From an uncultured Ruminiclostridium sp. (lineage in GTDB: Bacteria > Bacillota > Clostridia > Oscillospirales > Ruminococcaceae), in assembly GCA_910588335.1 (NCBI GenBank), contig CAJUQV010000003.1:62001-126000 (forward strand): a DNA stretch of 64,000 bases. Direction: 5' to 3'. Shown piece by piece: positions 1 to 8,641 of the stretch. A model generated the notes under the pieces. It did not search any database and was not told the origin of the DNA. It saw nothing but the letters and a program-made list of their open reading frames with translations. Within the stretch, counting starts at the first letter, position 1. Every line of letters begins with the position of its first letter. The position numbers and the translations under genes were made by a program.

Positions 1-557
1 CTGTCTGTGATATTTATTTTTATGATAAAGCAAAGCTTACCATGTATTCCGACGGCGACGACGCCTGCATAATAGCAGAACATATGGGCAGCGTGTTTAT
101 AGCGGTCTCCGACGATTCGCCAAAGCTGCTGCAAAATATAAACGATTATATGAAAAACAATTTCATTGAAGAGGTCTCGGCGCTGACGGTACTTAACGCC
201 AATCACAACGCCGTTTCGCGTTATTCCGAAATACCGTGTAAAATATTTATTCCCCCTGAAACTCAAAAAGAGGTTTACACCGATAAAATAACCCTGTATA
301 ACCAATCGGACATATGCACTTTGACAATAAACGGTATATCCGTATCGCTTTCTCCCGCTAAAGACCCTTTGGACAACAACATTGCCGTCTTATATGGGTA
401 TACGGAAAAAGCCCTGAATTTATCGGGAACAGTCTTTGTCTCCTCAAAAAGGCTCGACGGGGCGGAAGGCTGTGAAAACGCCAAAAACCTTTACTATGAA
501 AAAGCTTCATATACAGTAACCGCAAACGGTTTTTTAAGCAAAAGAAATCAGGGATAG
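1..557 (+). CDS. comEC: ComEC/Rec2-like protein, C-terminal fragment
   Basis: The reading frame is open from the window edge (codons from base 3) and ends at 557, so the gene begins outside the window; the ATG at 42 is internal. The visible 185 residues look like the C-terminal soluble domain of ComEC/Rec2 DNA-uptake channels, a metallo-beta-lactamase fold. Where an active domain would carry HxHxDH the sequence reads NANHNAVSR, so metal ligands appear to be missing and the domain is probably degenerate. The main support is position: comEC commonly lies directly upstream of holA in Bacillota, and holA starts 19 bases downstream. Similarity is weak and no membrane part is visible, so the call rests largely on context. 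Confidence 0.45.
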   Translation, partial: VCDIYFYDKAKLTMYSDGDDACIIAEHMGSVFIAVSDDSPKLLQNINDYMKNNFIEEVSALTVLNANHNAVSRYSEIPCKIFIPPETQKEVYTDKITLYNQSDICTLTINGISVSLSPAKDPLDNNIAVLYGYTEKALNLSGTVFVSSKRLDGAEGCENAKNLYYEKASYTVTANGFLSKRNQG

Positions 558-576
558 AGGAAAGGCGGATTAAAAA

Positions 577-1614
577 ATGCCCATAATAACGGAAGTTCAG
601 CTAAACACCGCCATTAAAAGCGGAAAATTTTCACAGGTTTACTTCTTCTACGGAGAAGAAAGCTTTTTAGTCAAAACCTATGCCGTGAAAATAAAAAATA
701 CACTGTTGGGCAGCGCGGCGGTGGACATAAACCTGCTTGAGCTAAGCGGAAACCCCGATCTGAATATGCTGTCCGATCACGCGGAATCTCTCCCGTTTTT
801 CGCGGAGCACAAGGTTATACTGATAAACGATTTTAATCTTGAAAAGCTTCCCGAAGGGGAATTTGAGCTTTTCGAGAGAATACTTAAAAATGTTCCGGAT
901 ACGACGGTTATGGTGTTTTACCTTACGGGCTGCGGATTTTCCCTCCGTTCGGGACGGGTAAAAAAACTGTTTGAGATAATCAAAAAATATTCCGCAGTAT
1001 GTGAATTCAAGCCTCTTAATAAAATGAAAATCGGGGATATAATATTAAGGAAAGTTCATAAGCAAAAAAGACTAATCTCCCCGTCAAACGCCGAATATAT
1101 AGCTGAAATAACCGCCTGCGATCTGAATCTCGCTTCCGTGGAAACCACTAAGCTGTGCTGCTATGTGGCGGAAGGGAAAGAGATAACAAGAGAAATTATA
1201 GACGCTATGACAGCCAAAAGGCTTGAAACCAGAATCTTTACTCTTTCCGACGCTATGATAGCGGGAAATAAAAAGGAAGCCTTCAAAATTCTCGGAGAGC
1301 TTTTTGCTCAGCGAGTAGACCCTATCCCGATTCTGGCGGCGCTGTCCACCGTGTATTCCGATTATTATACGGCTAAGGCGGCAAAAACAAACGGAGTTCC
1401 GCCTCAGCAGGTATCCGCAGACTTCGGCTACACGGGAGCAAAAGCCGGATTTGCGGCAAGAAAGTATACTCAGGCCGCCAAAATGGAGCTTGGCGCGTTA
1501 AGAAACGCGGTAAACATTATTTTTGACGCCGACGTAAAATGTAAATCTTCCACTGTCAACAGGCAGCTTCTTTTAGAAGAAACTGTACTTAAAATAATTG
1601 AAGCGTTATACTAA
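577..1614 (+). CDS. holA: DNA polymerase III subunit delta
   Basis: Clamp-loader delta subunit, which opens the beta sliding clamp for loading at replication forks. The 345 residues are the usual length. The N-terminus has the typical 'VYFFYGEESFLV' start of the AAA+-like domain I; this subunit normally lacks a working P-loop, as here. The middle (about 140-210) and the C-terminal helical collar domain (about 220-340, with the segment 'RVDPIPILAALS') match the family. A purine-rich ribosome site (AGGAAAGGCGG) precedes the ATG. It lies between the ComEC-like fragment and the RNase M5-like gene, spaced 19 and 23 bases, so the three are probably co-transcribed housekeeping genes. Confidence 0.93.
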   Translation: MPIITEVQLNTAIKSGKFSQVYFFYGEESFLVKTYAVKIKNTLLGSAAVDINLLELSGNPDLNMLSDHAESLPFFAEHKVILINDFNLEKLPEGEFELFERILKNVPDTTVMVFYLTGCGFSLRSGRVKKLFEIIKKYSAVCEFKPLNKMKIGDIILRKVHKQKRLISPSNAEYIAEITACDLNLASVETTKLCCYVAEGKEITREIIDAMTAKRLETRIFTLSDAMIAGNKKEAFKILGELFAQRVDPIPILAALSTVYSDYYTAKAAKTNGVPPQQVSADFGYTGAKAGFAARKYTQAAKMELGALRNAVNIIFDADVKCKSSTVNRQLLLEETVLKIIEALY

Positions 1615-1637
1615 AAAAATTAAGTGACGGAAAACAA

Positions 1638-2261
1638 ATGATACATCTTAAGGAAGCTCTTATAGTCGAAGGAAAGTACGACAAAATAAAACTATCATCG
1701 CTCACAGACGCGCTGATAATTACCACCGACGGCTTCGGAGTATTTAAAAACAAAGAAAAATTAGCGCTTATCAGAAGCCTTGCGGAAAACCGCGGCATAA
1801 TAATATTAACCGACAGCGACAGCGCGGGCTTTAAAATACGCAGCTACATCAAAGGCTGTACCCGAAAAGGGAAAATATACAACGTCTATATTCCGGAAAT
1901 ATTCGGAAAAGAAAAAAGAAAATCGGAGTCTTCAAAGGAAGGAAAATTGGGTGTTGAGGGGATCCCAGCGGATATCCTCAGACAAGCCCTTATAAAATCC
2001 GGAGTGGACATATCCGACAACGTAGGAAGCAGGGAAGAAAAAATTGTTTGGGCAGACAAAATAATGCTTTACGACGACGGTTTTATAGGAAAGGACAATT
2101 CGGAGGAAAAACGAAAAAAGCTCCTTAAACTGCTTAAGCTCCCCTCTCTGCTCTCCTCCAACTCGCTTATAGAAGTGCTGAACACAATGTATACTCCCGA
2201 AGAATACAAAAAAGCTGCTTTCACGATAAATACCGAAGAAAACACAATACCGAAAGGATAA
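1638..2261 (+). CDS. rnmV: Ribonuclease M5-like Toprim protein
   Basis: Toprim-domain protein of the RNase M5 / DUF4093 type; RNase M5 matures 5S rRNA precursor in Bacillota. The two Toprim motifs are present: the catalytic Glu in 'IVEGKYDK' (residues 9-16) and the acidic pair in 'LTDSDSAGFKIR' (about 57-68). A 'GVEGIPADILRQAL' segment follows, corresponding to the GVEHA region of RNase M5. The C-terminal third is lysine/leucine rich and resembles the DUF4093 extension. It has 207 residues against about 185 for B. subtilis RnmV, so an orthologous role is likely but not proven. The gap to the next gene is only 8 bases. Confidence 0.72.
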   Translation: MIHLKEALIVEGKYDKIKLSSLTDALIITTDGFGVFKNKEKLALIRSLAENRGIIILTDSDSAGFKIRSYIKGCTRKGKIYNVYIPEIFGKEKRKSESSKEGKLGVEGIPADILRQALIKSGVDISDNVGSREEKIVWADKIMLYDDGFIGKDNSEEKRKKLLKLLKLPSLLSSNSLIEVLNTMYTPEEYKKAAFTINTEENTIPKG

Positions 2262-2269
2262 TTCAAAAT

Positions 2270-3679
2270 ATGGTTTTTTCCAGCCTTACATTTATGTTTG
2301 TTTTTTTACCGATAGTGCTGATACTGTATTATATTGTGCCGAAAAAATTTAAAAATCTTTTCATTCTTATAAGCGGACTTATATTTTATGCCTGGGGCGA
2401 ACCCGTGTACGTGCTGATAATGATAGTTTCAACACTTATTGACTACACGGCGGGGCTCTTGATATACCGGTTTGACAAAAGCAAAACGATAAAGCGCATT
2501 TGTCTTATTGTGTCCCTGCTGATGAATCTCGGTCTGCTTGGAGTATTTAAATACAGCGGATTTATAATGCAAAACATTGACATAATATTGGGAACCTCTC
2601 TTTATGATCCTAATCATGCCCTGCCTCTGCCGATAGGAATCAGCTTCTTTACCTTCCAGTCAATGTCTTACACAATAGATATGTATATGGGAAAGATAAA
2701 AGTGCAGAAAAATCCCATTTCCTTCGCCGCATTCGTCACGCTTTTCCCCCAGATAGTGGCAGGCCCCATAGTAAGATATGACGATATTGCCAGGGAGCTG
2801 GATGACAGAACGGTAAACCTCGACTGTATATACGAGGGAATTTTGAAATTCATAACCGGTGTTGGGAAAAAGGTTCTGATAGCCAACAATATCGGTATGC
2901 TCTGGACGTCGGTCAAGGGACTGGAGGCAAGCGAGCTGTCGGTGCTTACCGCGTGGCTTGGAATATTGGCTTTTACTCTTCAGATTTACTTTGACTTCTC
3001 CGGCTATTCTGATATGGCGATAGGTCTGGGTAAAATGATGGGCTTTAATTTTCCGCAGAACTTCAATTATCCGTATCAATCGAAAAGCATAAGCGAGTTT
3101 TGGCGCAGATGGCATATCACCTTGGGCGCATGGTTCAAAAGCTATGTATATTTTCCCTTGGGCGGCAGCAGGAAAGGAAAAGGTCGCACCGTGTTCAACC
3201 TTGCGGTTGTATGGCTGCTGACGGGCATATGGCATGGGGCAAGCTGGAACTTTATCCTATGGGGCGTGCTTTACGGATTGGTGATAATTATTGAAAAGCT
3301 GTTTCTCGGAAAAGTTCTTGAAAAAATTCCCGACTTTTTCTCATGGCTGTACACTATCATTTTGGTGATATTGGGTTGGGTTCTTTTCGATACTGCGGAC
3401 ATACCCACCGCGTTAGGCTATATGGGAGCAATGTTCGGAGGCGGCGGAACGCTTATTGATAACACCGCAATGTACTATCTTATAAATTACGGCGTAATGT
3501 TTGTTATAGGAACCTTTGCCTGCACCGATATTTTCTCCCGCGCAGCCGAATGGCTCAAAGAAAAAATGCCCCTTCTCGTAAATTATTCCACTCCGATAGC
3601 GAAAACGGCGATAATGGTGCTTTCCACAGCCTATCTGGCGGACGCTACGTACAACCCGTTTCTTTATTTTAATTTCTGA
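2270..3679 (+). CDS. MBOAT family O-acyltransferase (AlgI-like)
   Basis: Polytopic membrane O-acyltransferase of the MBOAT family, closest in layout to AlgI/DltB-type proteins that move acyl (usually acetyl) groups across the membrane onto a surface polymer. The 469 residues form about ten hydrophobic segments. Diagnostic motifs include 'FPQIVAGPIVRYDDI' (about 160-175), 'DFSGYSDMAIGLGKMMGFN', 'SISEFWRRWHITLGAWF' and the catalytic histidine in 'LTGIWHGASWNF' (His322). The next gene encodes a DHHW/AlgX-like protein 20 bases downstream; AlgI and AlgX/J-type proteins work as acyl donor and transfer partners, so the pair probably O-acetylates an exopolysaccharide or wall glycan. The acceptor is unknown. 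Confidence 0.9.
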   Translation: MVFSSLTFMFVFLPIVLILYYIVPKKFKNLFILISGLIFYAWGEPVYVLIMIVSTLIDYTAGLLIYRFDKSKTIKRICLIVSLLMNLGLLGVFKYSGFIMQNIDIILGTSLYDPNHALPLPIGISFFTFQSMSYTIDMYMGKIKVQKNPISFAAFVTLFPQIVAGPIVRYDDIARELDDRTVNLDCIYEGILKFITGVGKKVLIANNIGMLWTSVKGLEASELSVLTAWLGILAFTLQIYFDFSGYSDMAIGLGKMMGFNFPQNFNYPYQSKSISEFWRRWHITLGAWFKSYVYFPLGGSRKGKGRTVFNLAVVWLLTGIWHGASWNFILWGVLYGLVIIIEKLFLGKVLEKIPDFFSWLYTIILVILGWVLFDTADIPTALGYMGAMFGGGGTLIDNTAMYYLINYGVMFVIGTFACTDIFSRAAEWLKEKMPLLVNYSTPIAKTAIMVLSTAYLADATYNPFLYFNF

Positions 3680-3699
3680 CGAAAGGAATACGCGGAAAA

Positions 3700-4875
3700 A
3701 TGAAGAATTTATATAAAAAAATAATGGTGGCGCTGTTTGCCTTGTTTCTCACTATAATTCCGATATTGACGCTGGTCTTTATGTCACCAGAAAAAAAGCC
3801 CTTTTCCGAAAACGAAAACAGATATTTGGCCGTCTTTCCGGAGCTTAACTTTAAGAGTTATAAAAACGAAAGCTTTATGAACGGTTTCGACAAGTGGATT
3901 TCCGACCGTTTTTTCGGGCGTGAGGACTGGATCGTTCTTAAGAACAAGACGGACTCCGCTCTGGGAAAAACCGAAACAAACGGCGTTTTTATCGAAAACG
4001 GCATGATGATGCAAATCTGGAGAGATTATGACGAAAGCATGTACCAACGCAATCTTAAGGCGATAAACGACTTTGCCGAAAAGCATCCGGAAATACCCGC
4101 CTACTTTATGTTAGTGCCAAACGCTCAGGAGATTTACAAAGACAACGTTCCCAAATACGCGGAAATCGGCGATCAAAAGGAATATATAGACAAATTTTAC
4201 TCGGAATTAAAGGGCTTTGAGGGCATGATAGACGCTTTTTCCGCACTTATGAACCGCAGAAATTCATATATCTACTACCGCACCGACCACCACTGGACCA
4301 GCTTCGGCGCCTTTGCCGCATACGAAGCCGCATCTCAGGTTTTGGGCTATGATAGCCGCAAATATGACGATTTTACAATAGAACACGCCGACAGCGAATT
4401 CAGAGGCACCCTGTTTTCCAAAACCCTTGACTTTGACATAACGCCCGACGTAATAGATTATTACACGCTTATGGAGGGAGAACCTGAAGTTAAGGTATCG
4501 GTATTTAAAAATTACGATACGGAAACAAACCAAGTTATCTATGACGAATACGACAGTATGTATTTCAGAAGCTTTTTACAGGTTAAAGACAAGTACTCCT
4601 CATTTTTGGGTCAAAACTCTCCTATCGTTACCGTGGAAAATAAAAACGCAAAAAACGACAAATCAATCCTGCTGATAAAGGACAGCTACGCTCACTCCTT
4701 TGTTCCCTTCCTTTCAAAGGAATATAAAAAAGTCACAATGATCGACCTCAGATATATAAATACGGATTTTCAGATCATGGCGCGGCTTGAGGATTACGAT
4801 CAGCTTCTTTTCCTTTACAATGTAATTACCTTTTCCGAGGACGAAAATATTATTAAATTAAATATGTGCAAATAA
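3700..4875 (+). CDS. DHHW family protein (AlgX/AlgJ-like SGNH acetyltransferase partner)
   Basis: Extracytoplasmic partner of the preceding MBOAT protein. An N-terminal signal anchor (about residues 5-28) is followed by a soluble domain of the DHHW/AlgX-like type. The name-giving motif is seen as 'YYRTDHHWTSFGAFAAYEAA' (about 190-209). The SGNH-like catalytic serine region is probably 'LLIKDSYAHSF' near residue 330, and 'YFMLVPNAQEIYKD' near 135 is another conserved block. In this family the protein receives acyl groups from the MBOAT transporter and transfers them to polysaccharide. The two genes are 20 bases apart and likely one transcript. The gene runs directly into a repeat-rich intergenic region. 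Confidence 0.85.
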   Translation: MKNLYKKIMVALFALFLTIIPILTLVFMSPEKKPFSENENRYLAVFPELNFKSYKNESFMNGFDKWISDRFFGREDWIVLKNKTDSALGKTETNGVFIENGMMMQIWRDYDESMYQRNLKAINDFAEKHPEIPAYFMLVPNAQEIYKDNVPKYAEIGDQKEYIDKFYSELKGFEGMIDAFSALMNRRNSYIYYRTDHHWTSFGAFAAYEAASQVLGYDSRKYDDFTIEHADSEFRGTLFSKTLDFDITPDVIDYYTLMEGEPEVKVSVFKNYDTETNQVIYDEYDSMYFRSFLQVKDKYSSFLGQNSPIVTVENKNAKNDKSILLIKDSYAHSFVPFLSKEYKKVTMIDLRYINTDFQIMARLEDYDQLLFLYNVITFSEDENIIKLNMCK

Positions 4876-5062
4876 TACCAATCTTTGGCCATTCGCAATA
4901 TAATACCAATCCCTTTTTAAACCGATGTAATATCCGCAGTTTGATACTGTTAACCAATTAAAAATCTGAAAAATTTGTTAACAGTGCTTAAGGTATAATA
5001 ACCATTTTGACTGTTATTTTATCCTGTGTCAAAATGGTTATTAGTATAAAAAGGGATTAGTG
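4875..5062. repeat. Nested palindromic repeat cluster
   Basis: A composite of several hairpin modules. An outer pair, ATACCAATCCCTTTTTA (from 4902) and TAAAAAGGGATTAGTGT (to 5062), encloses two complete inner hairpins: CTGTTAACCAATT / ATTTGTTAACAG (about 4947-4985) and ATAACCATTTTGAC / GTCAAAATGGTTAT (about 4995-5042). The outer arms match the two halves of the uninterrupted module at 7898-7953. The simplest reading is insertion of hairpins into an older hairpin. Confidence 0.75.
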
Positions 5063-5068
5063 TAAAAC

Positions 5069-5097
5069 ATTACCGCCGCTTTAAAAACGGCGGTAAT
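5069..5097 (+). terminator. Hairpin, possible terminator
   Basis: A perfect 10-bp GC-rich stem, ATTACCGCCG and CGGCGGTAAT, with a 9-base A/T-rich loop. The following bases (TTATAAAATTAT) are A/T-rich but not a clean T run, so termination of the acyltransferase transcript is plausible rather than certain. It stands just upstream of the MATE gene. Confidence 0.5.
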
Positions 5098-5131
5098 TTA
5101 TAAAATTATATAATAACAAAAGGAGTAGGCC

Positions 5132-6520
5132 TTGAAGAAAAAAGCTTTATTTTCAATGCTGCCGGCTATAGTGGCTCTCGCTTGGCCCACTATGCTGGAG
5201 CAGCTTATGCAGACGGCCGTACAGTACATAGACACCGCAATGGTAGGCTCGTTGGGCAAGCAGGCTACGGCGGCGGTCGGCGCCACCGGCACGGTAAACT
5301 GGCTTGTGGGCAGCACTGTTTCGGCAATAGGTGTGGGTTTTTTATCCTATATAGCCCAATCTATGGGAGCAAACGAAAAGGATAACGCCAAAAAGGCTTC
5401 GGGGCAGGCCGTAACCGCCGTCATCATAGTCGGACTGCTTTTCACGTTTCTTACGACTTCTTTAAGCGGACTTGTACCCGTGTGGATGCAGGTAGACATA
5501 AATATAAGAGAAATGGCGTCAAGATACTTCCTTATACTGTACACACCAATGCTGTTCAGAACTGCAAACATAATTTTCGGAACGGTGCTCAGATCGGTAG
5601 GAGATACAAAATCCCCGATGATAGTGGGGATTTTTGTAAACATAATAAATATTCTTCTTAACTTTTTCCTTATTTATCCCACAAGGAGCGTGACAATTTT
5701 TGATACGGGCTATACCATTTACGGAGCGGGTTTCGGAATAGAAGGAGCGGCAATCGCCAGCGCCGTTTCCTACGCCTTCGGAGGCATTGCCATAACGGTA
5801 AGGATATGGAGGCATAAAGAAATTTCGCCGAAGGGGCAAAGCCTTAAGCCCGATATAAAAATACTTAAGCCCTGCTTAAGAGTAGCGCTTCCGAATATGT
5901 TCCAGAGATTCGCCACATCGCTGGGCTATGTGGCCTTCGCCTCAATGATAAATTCCTTGGGCGAAACCTCCACGGCCGCTCATACAATAGCCAATACCGT
6001 AGAATCCGCATTTTATATTCCCGGCTACGGAATGCAGACCGCGGCGGCAACTCTTTCGGGAAACGCCTGCGGGGCAAAGGACAAGGAGCGGCTGCAAAAT
6101 CTGGCTAAAGCGGCAATACCTCTGGTGATAGTGCTGATGATACTGTCGGGAGGACTGCTGCTTATTTTCGCGCCCGACCTTATGCTTTTGTTTTCAAAGG
6201 ACACGGAGGTTATAGCGCTTGGTACGACAGTACTGCGTATGGTGGCGATATCGGAGCCGTTTTACGGTGTGCCGATAGTTATCGAGGGCATTATGCAGGG
6301 AGCGGGAAAGACAGTTTCGCCTTTTGTCTTTAATGTGCTCGGTATGTGGTTTGTGAGAATTTTGGGGACGTTTATTTGTACTCAGTTGTTAAGCTATGGG
6401 CTTGTTTCGGCGTGGGCCTGTATGATAGGCCATAATATGCTTTTATTTGTGATGTTTATTGCGCTTTTTGCGTCGGGAAGATGGAAGCCCGCGTATATGC
6501 GGATAAAAAAATACCAATAA
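5132..6520 (+). CDS. MATE family efflux transporter
   Basis: Multidrug and toxic compound extrusion family antiporter, which uses a Na+ or H+ gradient to export cationic or other small molecules. It has 462 residues with about twelve membrane segments. The N-terminal MATE signature is clear ('ALAWPTMLEQLMQTAVQYID'), with 'GSLGKQATAAVGATG' after it and the repeat counterpart in the second half ('LGETSTAAHTIANTVES'). The start is TTG at 5132, chosen because AGGAG lies six bases upstream and the first residues MKKKALFSML fit a membrane N-terminus. Both sides are repeat-rich intergenic DNA, so it is probably monocistronic. Substrate cannot be read from sequence. Confidence 0.9.
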   Translation: MKKKALFSMLPAIVALAWPTMLEQLMQTAVQYIDTAMVGSLGKQATAAVGATGTVNWLVGSTVSAIGVGFLSYIAQSMGANEKDNAKKASGQAVTAVIIVGLLFTFLTTSLSGLVPVWMQVDINIREMASRYFLILYTPMLFRTANIIFGTVLRSVGDTKSPMIVGIFVNIINILLNFFLIYPTRSVTIFDTGYTIYGAGFGIEGAAIASAVSYAFGGIAITVRIWRHKEISPKGQSLKPDIKILKPCLRVALPNMFQRFATSLGYVAFASMINSLGETSTAAHTIANTVESAFYIPGYGMQTAAATLSGNACGAKDKERLQNLAKAAIPLVIVLMILSGGLLLIFAPDLMLLFSKDTEVIALGTTVLRMVAISEPFYGVPIVIEGIMQGAGKTVSPFVFNVLGMWFVRILGTFICTQLLSYGLVSAWACMIGHNMLLFVMFIALFASGRWKPAYMRIKKYQ

Positions 6521-6524
6521 CAAT

Positions 6525-6806
6525 TTGTCATAGGATAAAATTAAAGTAAAACGGTTATTACACCCTAAGCGTTATTAACCGATTAAAAAGTGTTTTTCCA
6601 AGTTGTTAATACTAATCCCTTTTAAAACTGTTGGATTAGTGTTTTGGGTGCAACCCTTTTTAAACTATGGATTTTATCCATAGTTTAAAAAGGGTTTGGT
6701 ATAAGCTTAAACAACCTGTGCCTAATACTAATCTTTGATCAAAGTATAGACAAATATCATAGATTGGTATAAGAAGCGTGAGTGGATATTCGACAGCGGT
6801 TATAAA
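6525..6806. repeat. Cluster of palindromic repeat modules
   Basis: This is most of the 468-base gap after the MATE gene. It holds at least three hairpin modules. One is a long perfect hairpin, CCCTTTTTAAACTATGG / CCATAGTTTAAAAAGGG (about 6654-6694), framed by TACTAATCC/GGATTAGT-type ends. Another pairs TACTAATCTTTGATC (about 6724) with CATAGATTGGTATAAG (about 6758). It is followed by a tail ending CAGCGGTTATA that also follows the hairpin at 9226-9281. The modules belong to the same families as at 4875-5062 and 23407-23579. Confidence 0.65.
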
Positions 6807-6847
6807 TGAAAAATATCCCTTCACAAAGCCACTCTACCAAAGATAGA

Positions 6848-6876
6848 TTGACAAAAGCATCTACCTATGATAATAT
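6848..6876 (+). promoter_or_regulatory. Sigma-A type promoter for the HTH gene
   Basis: TTGACA (6848-6853), a 17-base spacer and TAATAT (6871-6876), with TG just before the -10. It lies 113 bases ahead of the HTH gene and gives a leader that contains a partial palindromic module (6890-6933). Confidence 0.6.
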
Positions 6877-6889
6877 GAAAGTGCCAATT

Positions 6890-6933
6890 AATACTAATAA
6901 CCATTCTTCCAATTTTTAATTGGTTAACAGTAT
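6890..6933. repeat. Partial palindromic module in the HTH gene leader
   Basis: The segment ending AATTGGTTAACAGTAT matches the right part of the complete hairpin at about 23525-23572, but the left GTTAACCAATT arm is missing and is replaced by TACTAATAACCATT. It looks like a deleted or recombined copy within the 5' leader of the HTH gene. Confidence 0.5.
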
Positions 6934-6988
6934 AAATCAGCCATCACGCATAAAAGCATAATAAACCAATGAAAGGCACTAAAATAAA

Positions 6989-7864
6989 ATGAACATTGAA
7001 AAAAGCGGAAAGCTTATCTGCGAGGAAAGAAAAAAGCTCGGACTCACTCAGAAGGAGCTTGCGGAAATCATAGGAGTCACAGATAAAGCTGTGTCAAAAT
7101 GGGAAAACGGACGCGGCTTTCCCGACATATCACTTCTGGAGCCGCTGTCAAAAGCCTTGAACATTTCCGTAACGGAACTTATTCACGGTGAAAAAACCGA
7201 AAACAATACCCTTAAAGCGTCAGATAAAGCAATAATGGAGGTTTTCAGCCAAAGAAAGCTGCTACTGAATATGATTTCGATAATTTTTACCATAATCGGC
7301 GTAGCGCTGCTTTTCCTTCCGACAGTATTGGCAGCAGCAGATTTTATAGGCATTCTGTTTATTCTTCTCGGCTCATTGCTTATTGCTTTGGGAATAAGCA
7401 TCCGAAGCAAGAAATTCTTAATGTGCGCCGAAAAAGTAAATCTAAAATTTTTATATACGCCTTTGGCGCTTTTTGCAATAATCTCGGCAATCGTTCTCGA
7501 AGCTCAGCCCGACAGTTTTTTAATGATCTTTGGCGCCCCTCCCGACAGTGATGTGGAAGCATTTTACGAAAGCTGTTCTTACTTTGACCTGCTTCCTTTT
7601 GGCTACGGAAACTGGGCGCCTTTACTGACGGCGCTGACAAGCTGCGCTTCGGCGATATTGCTTGCCGGCGGATTTATACTTGATTTGCTCAAAAAAACAT
7701 TAAAAAAGCTTAACCGTGCAGCCTTTATCTGTACCTGCTCCGCACTGTTCTTCTCCGTAACGGCAATTTTTATCTTCTCCGATCAAATCGCCGCGTCAGA
7801 ATCCGGAATAGCTATGCTTATTTTAGCATCCGCTATATTTCAATTCAGCGCGCAGAAAGCTTAG
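6989..7864 (+). CDS. XRE-family HTH regulator with membrane domain
   Basis: An N-terminal XRE/Cro-type helix-turn-helix (about residues 5-62; 'LTQKELAEIIGVTDKAVSKWENGRGFPD') is fused to a hydrophobic C-terminal half with about six membrane segments (about 85-290). Such HTH-plus-membrane proteins are common one-component regulators in Clostridia, and usually control nearby transport genes or their own operon. The HTH recognition helix is intact. The nearest plausible partner is the MATE exporter upstream on the same strand, but a 468-base gap and a separate promoter argue for independent expression. Ligand and targets are unknown. Confidence 0.8.
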   Translation: MNIEKSGKLICEERKKLGLTQKELAEIIGVTDKAVSKWENGRGFPDISLLEPLSKALNISVTELIHGEKTENNTLKASDKAIMEVFSQRKLLLNMISIIFTIIGVALLFLPTVLAAADFIGILFILLGSLLIALGISIRSKKFLMCAEKVNLKFLYTPLALFAIISAIVLEAQPDSFLMIFGAPPDSDVEAFYESCSYFDLLPFGYGNWAPLLTALTSCASAILLAGGFILDLLKKTLKKLNRAAFICTCSALFFSVTAIFIFSDQIAASESGIAMLILASAIFQFSAQKA

Positions 7865-7897
7865 GATAATACCAATGAACCGAACGCACACATATTG

Positions 7898-7953
7898 ATA
7901 CCAATCCATTTTTAAACTGTGGGTATTAAGTCAATTTAAAAAGGGATTGGTAT
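7898..7953. repeat. Palindromic module, uninterrupted copy
   Basis: ATACCAATCCATTTTTAAA and TTTAAAAAGGGATTGGTAT flank the loop CTGTGGGTATTAAGTCAA. The loop is conserved at 38930-38977, and inverted at 43125-43180, so loop as well as arms belong to the repeat. It lies between the convergent HTH and radical SAM genes and could also act as a bidirectional terminator. Confidence 0.7.
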
Positions 7954-7999
7954 GAGACGATATAATTGACACTTCCTTAGCCGCACGGCACCCATTGGG

Positions 8000-8620
8000 C
8001 TATTCGTATTTTTTATTGTCTCTTACATAATGCCTTATTCTTAAAGGAACACCACAGTCCTTTGCTCTTTCCGTACAACGCTCGATTTCTTCCTCCCCCA
8101 GATTATAATCCACAACGGTAAATGAAACCTCCGGAACATACTCTTTTATTCTCAGGGCAAAATTCAGCATTGAATTATAGGAAGGCAGCCCATATTCGGA
8201 GTTAGTCAGACGAAAATACTTATCGGGATCGGAAGCGTTCAGGCTTATGGAAACTTTGTCTATCCTGTATTTCAAAGAAGCTATATCAAAATTCGGGTTC
8301 ATCAGCGAGATGAGCCCGTTTGTATTTATGCGTATTTTCATATCCGTTTTTTCCTTAACATACTCGGCGGTTTTAAGCAAAATCTCCGCCCTCATCATAG
8401 GCTCGCCGTAACCGCAGAACACAAGCTCGGACAACCCCGTTTTGTCAAAGCGGTCAAAGGCCTCAACAATTTCTTCAAAATCAGGCTCGTGATCAAGCCA
8501 CAGATTGTCGCTTTCCCCTACGCCGTCTCCGTTCCTGCGTATACAGAAAACACAGGCGCAGGGACATTTATTGGTAATGTTCGCGTAAAGCTTACCGTCA
8601 AATTCATAGAAAATTGTCAT
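8000..8620 (-). CDS. TatD family-associated radical SAM protein
   Basis: Radical SAM enzyme of the small group usually linked to TatD nucleases. The [4Fe-4S]-binding motif CX3CX2C is near the start ('NKCPCACVFC', about residues 17-26). It is followed by 'GYGEPMMR' (about 78-85), matching the GGEP SAM-binding element, and 'INTNGLISL' and 'VSISLNASDP', typical of the barrel strands. At 206 residues it matches the usual length of this subfamily and is shorter than standard radical SAM proteins. No tatD gene lies beside it here; the neighbour is a P-loop kinase-like gene upstream in the same direction, 21 bases away. The substrate is not known for the family. Confidence 0.82.
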   Translation of the reverse strand: MTIFYEFDGKLYANITNKCPCACVFCIRRNGDGVGESDNLWLDHEPDFEEIVEAFDRFDKTGLSELVFCGYGEPMMRAEILLKTAEYVKEKTDMKIRINTNGLISLMNPNFDIASLKYRIDKVSISLNASDPDKYFRLTNSEYGLPSYNSMLNFALRIKEYVPEVSFTVVDYNLGEEEIERCTERAKDCGVPLRIRHYVRDNKKYE

Positions 8621-8641
8621 AATCGTCTTTACCTTTCTACT

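Noticed and set aside
4875..5062. CRISPR array
   Set aside because: Repeats are palindromic modules of differing sequence without regular spacers or cas genes.
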